Source: Corallium rubrum (lineage: Eukaryota; Cnidaria; Anthozoa; Scleralcyonacea; Coralliidae). From it: DNA of 64,000 nt. The stretch lies in the NCBI GenBank assembly GCA_964035015.1, contig OZ036000.1:3849099-3913098 (forward strand), in the 5' to 3' direction. This document shows positions 32,396 to 44,300 of this stretch, in pieces. The notes beneath the pieces were generated by a model that was not told the origin of the DNA, did not search any database, and worked only from the letters and a program-made list of their open reading frames with translations. The position numbers were made by a program, and so were the translations under genes. Within the stretch, counting starts at the first letter, position 1. Each line of letters opens with the position of its first letter.

Positions 32396-35300
32396 CGGTT
32401 GGAATAGATGGAAGAACTTTCACCCACAATATAGTCTAAAACTTCGTTTGCTGTATAAGAGTGCTGGTTGAGAGTTCGCTTACTATTTGTATCTCTCCTT
32501 TTCTTGACGTACCACGATACACCAATAATAACAGCGACGACAACCGCTGCGACCACAATTCCAATAGCAGGCCATAGTGCTGCATAAGGGTCTTGAAATA
32601 CAGGAAAAGAATGAAGATAATAGACTTGAAATAATCAAAGAATTCTAATAACACGATTCCCACCCTTTAATAACACCATAGTCAATCGAGATATGGTCTG
32701 ATATAGGTTTATTAATATTTAAATAGCATGGTTGAGTGATTGAACTGAAACGTTGCTATTGGACAATTCGTTCATTGTACTAAAATACAATGTGTTCAGT
32801 GACCGTGCATTGTGCACAAAAATGCATAAAGGCGAACAAAATGATAGACCAAAAACTTTAGCTGAGTTTCCAGACCATCAGATCTCGATTGACTATGATA
32901 ACACCGCAGCCAAACGTTTGCGCATGCGTGAATTCGCTAGAATAAACGTCAAGAGAAGCCGTGGCGAAGTAAGACTCGACTATTCATTTGTGTTTTAAAA
33001 AAAGGGTAAGAAAATTACGAAGGGGTAATTTCAGAATATGTTACAATATTGACAAGGAAGTCATGCACAAATTATCTACCTTATCTTTTCGGTAGTATGC
33101 TTATAAGTTTAACTTTTGTGTCGGACTCTCGGACCAGTCCAAATATTTCAGTGTTTTCCCGCTCTTTTTCTGAGGACGAGCTTGGACGTCGCGCATGCGC
33201 AAAACGTTTGGCAGCGGCGTACCCTTTAATCTATTCTTGGTTTTCATCTGACGTCACTCACTCACGGCGGCCGTATTGGTGTACAGAAACAATGAAATGG
33301 CAGCCATATTGGTGCATAATCTTAATTTATTGCAATTTATCCGATGGGAATTATTCAAACATTTCCTATTGTTTCACCACGCGAGTGAAAACGACATATC
33401 CATTGGCATTGCTGCTTAGGCTGTCGGCTCCCTTTCGGCGAGTAAAATCGTCTGGCATTGGACAGAATAACAGTGAAAGGGACAACTTTTTGCCGGCTCG
33501 GGCAGGAATGAAACAACATGAAGTACAAGGAGTTTTCCTGGTCTTTCAAGGATCTGATACCAGTCTGGTGCTAACGTAACACTCCCCCCACCACCCCCGA
33601 AAAAGATTACCCTACTTTTCCCACGCCTGCTTGCTTCAGTCTTGATCGATAAAAACTCTGATAATTCTTACCTTTCACGCGAAGAATGATTTCTTGTTTT
33701 ACTCCTTTAGGATCAAGAACGTTTTTAGCCGAGCAAAAAAATGAATTACGGTCATCATAATCCACGTCCTTAATGTTAACTATGTGTGGATCTACACTAG
33801 ATATCATGTATCTTTTATTCGAAGCTGGAAGATAAAAACAGTAACTTTAATACAGCACGTATAATCTAGCCAATGTTTTCTTAAACTAACTTTATTTATA
33901 CTGGATAACCCTTATTAGTCATATCGAAGCTGTTCTCCCTAGAGGTCTAGTAAGGGCCATCTAACATTGGTCCAGTGTTACTACAGGAGGAAATTAACTG
34001 GAGTACGGCGGAGGAGGAAACCGTAGTACCCGGAGTAAACCTGTAGTGCTACTCCTCTCGCATGTGGTAAAACGAGGGTCACAGAGGTGAAAGGCGCGTG
34101 CGCTAAGTAATAAATAAATCCCGAGAACGAGGGATTTATGCTATATAAAGACCCGAGGACGCGAAGCGTCCGAGGGCTTTATATCGCATAAATCCCGACG
34201 TTCGTCTGACTTACTTTATTATTGAGAAGGTTTTCCAACAAAGTTGTTGCGTTTTTTTCTACCTTGGACAAAGATTTTCCTAGTTTTTTCCTTCATTTCT
34301 TATCTAATTAGTATTCAAGGGCTTTACGCGATATAAAGCCCTCGAAAGAACAAAGAAAACCGACTCAATAATAAATGAACCACTGTTAAATAAATATTAT
34401 AAAACTAAAAGTTACTATCGCAAGGAAGTGCTGCCTGGTTAATAGTTGGTAGCTTGTTCAGCGAGATTTCAAAAGTTGAAAAATTTGAAAAAATGTAGAG
34501 TGGGCACCCCATTCACCTCCTTGCACCATAGTCAATCGAGATATGGTCTGGAAACTCAGCTAAAGCCTTTGGTCCATCTTTTTGTTCGCCTTTATGCATT
34601 TTTGTGCACGGTGCACGGTCACTGAACACATTGTATTCTAGAATAATGAACGAATTGTCCAATAGCAACGTTTCAGTTCAATCACTCAACCGTGCTATTT
34701 AAATATTAATAAACCTAAAACAAAAGATGTGCACGGTGTAAGGTGCGGTTCAACATAAAATCACAGCTCATTACAGGCGCTTTGAAGTTTGCCGAGTTTC
34801 CAGACCATATCTCGATTGACTATGCTTGCACGAAAACTCGGTCGATAGTAGATGAATTCCAATCGTTCACTTGAATAGTTTGCTGTTAACAGCGCTGATA
34901 CTAATAAAAGAGACTGACCACTAAAACGTTCATGGCCTTGATGAATACTTCCACAAGTATAAAAGACATGATCATTGGCCGCACTTACTTAGCGCCAGTG
35001 GTAGCGCACTTTGCTGCAGCCTTGTACCCAGGCTCTTTACTGCTGTCATACCCATCTGTTACATGGTCAGGGGGGTTCGGAACCAACATCTCGAAATCTC
35101 CAAATCCGAAAATTGATATACGCAGCCATACATAGCTTGGCAAAAAGACTGAGCACGAGTAACGCATGCAGGAACCCAAGAGAGATGTCAAGAATAGTGT
35201 GGGAGGCAGCAATAAAGTTCATACCACTTAACGTGTGACCATCCACTGACCACGTGATATTCAAAGGCTTGACAGCAATATCACAGTTCAAGGTGGCGTC

Positions 35301-38300
35301 ATCCCCTTCCTCTACCTTCACTTCCTTTGACGATGGTCCATAAAGGTGGGGTTTTGCTAGAAAAATAGAGATAAAAAATATATTGCCACAGTAGAACCAA
35401 TGAGCTTTATACATTTTTATTTTTGGCATATGTCACACATACCTACTGTATACACACATCTAAACACACCTACACATATACCTAGACACGTCACACATAC
35501 CTACACACACATCTAAACACACCTACACATATACCTAGACACATCACACATACCTACACACATCTAAACGCACCTACACATATACCTAGACACATACCTA
35601 CACACATCTAAACACACCTACACAAATACCTAGACACATCACACATACCTAACACATCTAAACACACCTACACATATACCTAGACACACACCTACACACA
35701 CATCTAAACACACCTACACATATACCTAGACACGTACCTACACACATCTAAACACACCTACACATATACCTAGACACGTCACACATACCTACACACATCT
35801 AAACACACCTACACATATACCTAGACACGTCACACATACCTACACACATCTAAACACACCTACACATATACCTAGACACGTCACACATACCTACACACAC
35901 ATCTAAACACACCTACACATATACCTAGACATGTCACACATACCTACACACACACATCTAAACACACCTACACATATACCTAGACACATCACACATACCT
36001 ACACACATCTAAACACACCTACACAATACACTTAAGCACACCTACACATACACCTTACGACACCTACACATACACCTAAACACTACACTCCTTGTGCTTA
36101 CTCATTATCACAGCAGAAATATTTTGTGCAACGTCACCATCGCTGCAAGAAAATATTTGTCCATCTGCAAAAGCTGTAACATTTGTGATCCGCAACGTCT
36201 TGCCGTTACAGCGCGTAGGTGGGACAACGACGCCTGGAGTTAAATCTATGAAGAGAAAGACAGTTCTCTCACAACCACCTGCTCAAATGTATCATTCAAC
36301 GACGGACGGACGGACGGACGGACGGACGGACGGACGGACGGACGGACGGACGAACGGACGAACGGACGGACGGACGGACGGACGGACGGACGGACGAACG
36401 AACGAACGAACGAACGAACGAACGAACGAACGAACGAACGGATGGACGGACGGATGAATAAATAGACGGATGGGTGAATGGATAGGGGGAGGAGTAGATG
36501 AATGGATAGAGGGAGGGGTGGATGGAAAGGAGGAGGAATGGATGAATGGACGGATGGGTTGGTGGGTGAATGAATGAATAGATGGATGGATGGATGGATG
36601 GATGGGTGGGTGGGTGGATGGATGGGTGGGTTATTGGATGGATGGATGGATGGATGAATGGATGGCTGGATGAATAAATAGACGGATGGATGGATCGATG
36701 GATGGGTGAATGGCTGGGTGGGTGAATGGTTGGGTGGATGGATGGTTGGGTGGATGAATAAATAGACGGATGGATGGGTGGATGAATGGATAGAGGGAGG
36801 GGTGGATGGAAAGGAGGAGGAATGGATGAACGAACAGTCGGACAAACAAACAAACAAACAAACAAACAAACAAACAAACAAACAAACAAACAAACAAACA
36901 AACAAACAAACAAACAAACATGAAAACAAACAAACAAACAAACAAACAAACAAACAAACAAACAAACAAACAAACAAACAAACAAACAAACAAACAAACA
37001 AACAAACAAACAAACAAACGAATGAATAAACAAACAAACAAACAAACAAACAAACAAACAAACAAACAAACAAACAAACAAACAAACAAACAAACAAACA
37101 AACAAACAAACAAACAAACAAACAAAAAAACAAACAAACAAACAAACAAACAAACAAACAAACAAACAAACAAACAAACAAACAAACAAACAAACAAACA
37201 AACAAATGAATAAACAAACAAACAAACAAACAAACAAACAAACAAACAAACAAACAAACAAACAAATGAATAAACAAACGACATCCTACCAAAAACTTAC
37301 CAGTCACATCGCTTTTCATTAATTTTCCAGGCTCATAAGTTCTCCAGGTGATGCACAAGGGGACCGCATGTATATCACATTCCAAACTAAACTGCTGTCC
37401 AGGGATTAAAGTTACACTTTTCTCAACTGCGTCACTCCTAATTGTAGGATCAACTGCCAAAATATGAAAGAATTTAAGGGCTTTCCTTTGACGAGTAAAA
37501 TGCGTGTTTGTCCAATAAAAGACGCTTTCATTAAGTGAGAAAAGACAATGTTATTCAGGAAAAATAGCAAGAAAGAAAGCACTTTGATCACAGTCCCTTG
37601 GAATAAAATTTTCTGGAAATGTGGCAAACGTCAAAGCGGGCAAGAATGAGCTGCGATTTACGTTGATGATGGCCTGAAGGTGCACAAAACTTTTGTTTTG
37701 CGTTTCTTAATATTTACACAAATAGTTGGGTGATTAAATTGGTTGGTTGCTTCATTATATCAAAAATACAAGGTTAACCCTTTTTCTGTGGCATAATCGA
37801 TGATGGCATCGTTGCGAGCTTGTTGCAGACACACTTGCAGTAACAAGCCTTGCAGCAATTAGCCAACAAGCTTGTACAGTAACAAGCTTGTGAGATTTTT
37901 GGCCTTGCTTTGGCCTTGTGCTAGAGCTCAGGACTGAGCAGCAGTGTTCCTTTGTCCACATTTTTGATAAAATAATAAATTCTATGCCTAATATTGAATC
38001 ACCCAATCTGATTGGATGGACTCAGGCAATCAGAACGATTGAACCAGGCTTAAATTACCTTTTAGAGTTAGAGTAATTGTTTGGACAATATCTGTGCCAT
38101 TTTTATCCTTGCTCTTGCAGACAAAGTCTGTAGCATCACCAGATTGAAACTTGTCTATACTTAATGTTTTCCCGTTGTCTTTAAATTGAAAATGACCACC
38201 ATCTGAGAATTTTCAAAAAAGAAGAGATATAAGAGCTATTGGCCATTGGAGCTATAGAGTGAATTCTGGAGTGAAAGGGTTAACAATTATACAATAATTA

Positions 38301-41300
38301 ATTCTTTGAAAGTTTTCATGGCGATAATGTAATGTAAATAAGTTTTGTGGAAACACCATGTAAAATATTTCTTTGCTAGAAATATTTTATGTGGTGTCTC
38401 CACGAAACTTATTTATATAAATTATACAATACCTGAAACATTTTGTAAGATCCCTTTGGCAGACTTCTTTTGCCATGTTATAGACAATGGGAAACCATCA
38501 ATGTTGCATAAAACACTCACTTTGTCTCCAATAGAAAAATAATGATCAACTTTCTTTTTAGGTTCAATCAACTTTGGAAAAACTGTAACAATCAGATTAA
38601 TTAATTAGATTAATTACAATTAATTCTAATTAAAATTTATTAGATTAAGCTAAACTGTAATTAATTAATTAATTGATTAAGTATTAATAAATTATAATTA
38701 AAATTAATTAGATTAATTAATTAATTAAACAAAGTAATTAAATTAATTAATTATATAACTAATTAATTACTTAATTAATTAATTAATTAATTAATTAATT
38801 AGACAAAGGAAAATAATCTGGCATTAGACTGAGTAAATAATTGTCATTGAATATTAAACAAACAGGCATCACTTTTACAATTATAACCTGTACTGCACTG
38901 TCTTAGATTTCCAAGTAAAAAGACCTCCAAAGTTTGTTGTTATGGCTCATTCGAATATTATTATAATTTGTGCATTTCTTGTAGTTCAGAAATGTGTGCA
39001 ACTGGAAAGTAAAGGCAGACCTGCCAACCTACCCCAAGCAAAAACAGTGAGATCCAATTTTTTCCTCGCAAAAAATAGTGAGAAAAATGCAAAAAATAGT
39101 GCGAAAAATGCAAAAATAGTGAGAAAACAATGTTCATGTTCAAATCAATCCATTTTGCTTTTTTCCCATGTAATAGTTCTAACAAATACAGTAGTATTAA
39201 TAAGAGATAAGACTTTTTGTTGTTGTTTTTTGGGTTTTGTTTTATTTGACGATGGTATATACCATCGTCAAAATGGTGGATGTGGAAATGAATTTTTCAT
39301 GACTGCTAAATTACCATGTTACTTGTCAGTTGTCCTACATCTACAAGTACAGACTATACAATCTATGTCCATATTTATTTTGTAACTAAATTTCGGTAAA
39401 TTAAAATACTGAAATAATACCAATGAAGAATCTAGTTTTAGGATTTTCATTTATCGTGAGAAGTGAGTATGGAATCGTGAAATTGAGTACAGAATCGTGA
39501 GACCATGAGATTGTAGTCAAAATCGTGAGTCTCATGGCAAAACCGCGAGACTTGGCAGGTCTGTAAAGGTTAAAATAAATATTTTTTAAATAATCTACAG
39601 TAAGTGAAATATACTTACCAACTACGCTCACTGTATCATTTGCTTGAAAAAGAACACTGTTTGAGTCTTTGGTTGCACGGCAAATGTACATCCCCCCTGA
39701 GGAACCTTCTGCACTTTTTATGATTAGTGGTAGATTGACTTCTTCACCATAGAAACTTTGACTACTATTTTTTACGACCTTGCCATCTTTTCTCCATTCT
39801 ATATCAAGTTTCTCCGTAATAAGATTGCCGCGTACTGTACAATTTAACTTGATCTCTTCACCATATTCAACATTGCTTTTTTGTACAGTGATTGCCACAT
39901 TGGGCATGTTCTTGTCTGGAAAAAAAGAAAAAGTACAGTGGTTACGGTAGAACATTTGCACAACTGGTGTACTGGACTGTCAATTAATGTGTAAATCAAC
40001 ATTAAATTAAATTAGAGTGGTACAATTGATGATTGATTGGTTGGGGCAATTCAATTATTTTTGACAAGTTGTCATACAGTATACATGTAGTGCATGTGGT
40101 ACAAGCTTGGTGTAATGTAACAGACGTTCTGTGGATGTTCGTCAAGCTCAATTACTCTGAGCCCCAGACAGGGTTCACTTTCTCACAGCAGCGCAGTGCC
40201 CAGGCTTCGAAATAAGTGCCGGTCACCGGTCACTGACCAGTAAAATTTTACAGTTTGACCGGCAAATACCATCGCTTGGCGGACATGCATGACCAGTGAA
40301 TTTTTGAATCCAAGTGAGAGCGAATGTGTCAAATTGTAATAGTGTTGAGTGGCTAGCACTCGTTGAGGTTCAGTTATGATTGTTATGATATTTAAACTAT
40401 TGTATATGGCGTATAATGACGCGAACTGTCGTAGGCACGGTCTTTCAACCGTTTTGTGGTTTTTGAGTTGTTGTACCTCTGTGTTGAGAGGCTTAATTTA
40501 TCGATACCTTAATAAATATATAACATTTGGTGGCAGCGGTGGGATGGCTGAGAAAGAAAGAAACCTCGAAACAGAAGTAGAGGAACTTACCCAACGTCTT
40601 AAAGAAATGGAGGAAGAAATGCGAGGTCGGACGCCGTCCGTTGAGTCAGTGGCAAAGCAAGTGGTAAACTCCAGGGCGAAACCAGATGTCTACAAAGACG
40701 GGCCTTGGGAGGAATGGCTGAACCACTTCCAGTTGTGCGCACAGATAAACCAGTGGAATGAAGACCAACGCTGTCAGCAACTAGCAGTTTCCTTGAGAGG
40801 TCGAGCCCAAACGGTTTACATCATGTTAAGCACCGAGGAAAAGTCGAGCTACAAAGAATTACTGGCAGCCCTGAACAAAAAGATGACACCGCCGCAAGAA
40901 AGAGTCGTTCACAAATTAGCATTTCGTCAGAGAAAACGGGAAAAAGGAGAAAAACTCGTGGATTTGGCGACTAACTTGCGGAGATTGGCAGCAAGAGCGT
41001 ATCCGGGAAAAGATTCGTCGTTTATCGAGGACGAGATCGTTGACCAGTTTATCAGTGCGCTCGACTCGAGGGAATTACGCATCGGAGTAAGTCAAACAAG
41101 TCCCACAAGTTTGGACGAAGCACTTTCTACGGGCCTGAGACTGGAGAGCCTTCACGCCATAGAAAACAAACACCGAGATGCAAGAATCAATATGGCCGAC
41201 ATTGTTGATGTGACGTCAACCGCTGGCGTAAATACGGCGGGCGCAAGAAACGACGATATCCCAGCCAACCTCGTACCCAGGGTCTTATCTGGTTTCAAAA

Positions 41301-44300
41301 TGGCGAGATGAGAAGACCCTGGCAAAGGCTGGTCACGTGATTCCAAAATACTCCAAGATTCTGGAGTATTTGGTCACGTGGATAATTTAAGCTTTGCCCG
41401 TCCTGGGGGGGAGCGGTTGATTCGGTTCTCACAAATGTAGAAGGTTGTTGCAAGTTCTGTAACGTTAAATTAATTCGAGCGCTAAATAAATGAGATATAT
41501 TTCAAAATTTACGACATTTGCTGGATCAGTAATTCATATTTGTTGCCGTCAATCGCTAGAAATGAAGCCGAAGGTGATGAACGATCATAAACTGATAAAC
41601 AGGAACCCGCTTTCAATAGAACTACTGCGGTTTAATACAGGTACTGCTACATACACTTAAAATATTCGAATGCTGTTGATTGTTGGAAGTTTATTTACCG
41701 TCCAGTATAGCACATTTATGTTTCTTGTCCACACGTTTGGGATTTGTGTTAATTTAATTGTTGATCTGTCGATTTATACTCAAACGGCATATTCGAATCT
41801 GCTGTCCTCGTTGACTTTGAGGTTCATGTACTTTAATACAAATATTCGATCAACAACAATACTACGATTGACGAACATTATAGATTAGCATTGAAGACTT
41901 TGGCTTTGTAGATTTCTAAACTTTTTAAATTAGATTCGGATAGTCCAGAAAGAAATAAACACTTCTTGCTTGCATTCAGTATAAAGCAAATATGTTTTAG
42001 TATAGACGCTTGAGAAGCGTCACGCTTCTTACTAAAGATGGTCATTAACTGATTTTATAAATTTGTTAAGAGAATGTCTTGTTATTTGTACGGTTTTTGT
42101 TATTCTTGGTTGCTTAAATAGTTCGCTGAATAACAAGCCAACTATACTTGTTTATCAGTGACTGTACCGCGCCCCCGGTACAGTGTGAGTCACTCATGAA
42201 AATATTCCAAAATTATTGGTGTCACGTGACCAGCCTTTGCCAGGGTCTTCTCTCCGCCCCGCCATTTTCAGAAGGCCCTGGGTACGAGGTTGTATCCCAG
42301 CATGGGCGAAGAATTATTTCGACCAGCAGACGAAGTTGATGGAAAGATTACTAGAAGCTACGACGGCTCCGAAAACACCAGGGAAGCGTTCAGTTATTTG
42401 CTACAAGTGTGGGAAACAAGGTCATTACCAACGAGAATGCCGATCCAGAGTTGATGACAGAAACACCAACCAATCCGGAAGTGATCAGGGAAACGCCAAA
42501 CAGGGCGGGGTCTTACCGATGGTGACTCCGCCCGCGCCAGTCAACCCGGAGATTATGAATCCACCAAAATGCGTATCAAGTGAGGCGATGGGGAATGCGA
42601 TATTTATCAAGTGTGAAATAAACCAACACCACGTCAACGCCTTGGTGGACTCCGGTGCAGCGGTCACGCTAATACATTCGGACGTCTTCTATAGAACAAA
42701 GAGCAAAGCTACCAGCATGTGGTCATCGCATCAACCAATACTAGGAGCAAACAACAATCCCTTAGCTGTTTGTGGAATCGCAGAAATCGATATAAAGATT
42801 GAAGATACCGTTATTCACCATCGAGTTTACGTGTGCAAAGACCTGGCCCAAGAGTTGCTGCTAGGAGCTGACTTCCTCAAGAAGAAGAATTGTGTTATTG
42901 ACTTTGAAAGGGAAACCATTAAGATTGGAGCCCTAGAATGCAAGATGGATTCGACGAGTGCTAGAAAGATTTGCCATGTCGCGGTAGCATCCTCAGTTAC
43001 CATACCACCCAGATGTATGGTAAACGTTTGTTGTAACGTGGAAGAAGCCAGTGTCGTTGGTAAAACAACTGGAGTACTTGAACCTGAACCGAGATGGAGA
43101 TTTGAGAACCGATACTCGGTAGGTATCATCAAGGTCGTGGCAACAGTGAACAAGGGTGGAATCCCTGTCCGAGTATTCAACCCCCTATCCAAGCCGGTAA
43201 GGATCTTCAGAGGTAGCAGCACAGTTGGGAAGCTATTTCCACTAGTAGAAACCGAACAAGAAGAAAAGACAGAGGATCAACAATCATGTTACCACGTTTG
43301 CCAAGGTATCAGCAATTTGGAGGTTAAGGAGACATATGCATCCGTGACAAGTCGTCGGGAACACAACAAAGAGACGATGGAAGAAATGGCTAATTTATTT
43401 AAGATAGAGAACCCATCGTTGTCAAAAGATCAGAGGGAGACGGTATACAACATACTAAGTCAGCACAGTGGCGCAGTTTCTAGAGGAAAGACTGACCTGG
43501 GAGAATTGAAAACGAGCCAACATTTCATCGAGACAGGCGAAGCTAGGCCTATCAGAGCGACAGTGCGTAGACTACCGTATCACCAGATGGAAGAAGCACG
43601 CAGAGAAATTGAGACAATGCTCGAAAGCGACGTCATTGAAGTGTCCGAATCACCTTGGTCAGCACCAGTGGTAATGGTAAGAAAGAAAGACGGCACTCCA
43701 AGATTTTGTGTGGACTATCGAAGGCTGAACCAAGTAACAAAGAAGGATGTATATCCCTTGCCCAGATGTGACGACGTATTGGAAGCTCTTTCTGGTGCTG
43801 TTTTCTTCACCCATCTAGACCTCGTCCGTGGCTACTGGCAATTGGGAGTGAGGGAAGAAGACCGAGAAAAGACAGCATTCTCGACCCCAGAAGGACATTT
43901 CCAATTCAAACGAATGCCGTTTGGATTAACCAATGCTCCAGCGACATTCCAACGTGCCATGAACACCATTTTAAATGGGCTTACCTGGACAGATTGCCTA
44001 GTTTACCTTGACGACATTGTCATCTTTGCAAAGGATTTCCAGGAACACAACCGCAGATTAAAAGCTGTACTGGAACGACTCGAAGCCGCGGGAATGAAGC
44101 TGAATGCAAAGAAATGTCAATTGTTGAAGACGGAGACACTGATTTTGGGACATGTGGTTAGTCAGAAGGGTATCGCGACCGATCCAGAGAAGGTGAAAGC
44201 TATCAAGGAGTTCCCTCAGCCGCATGATGTATCCAGTCTACGTTCCTTCTTAGGGTGTGCTGGATACTACAGACAGTTCGTACCCAACTTCGCCGACATC

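Noticed and set aside
31827..32471. Plus-strand [17 protein letters not shown] proteins
   Set aside because: The 19-bp minisatellite has no stop in any frame, so these frames are expected by chance.
33049..33579. 176-aa plus-strand open frame
   Set aside because: Overlaps an inverted repeat and MITE remains, no domain recognised, and lies in an intron of the five-Ig gene.
36246..37460. 404-aa minus-strand open frame (FVCL and HPSIHP repeats)
   Set aside because: It is the translation of tetranucleotide microsatellites fused to a real Ig exon (37301-37453); repeat period and splice donor show that it is not protein.
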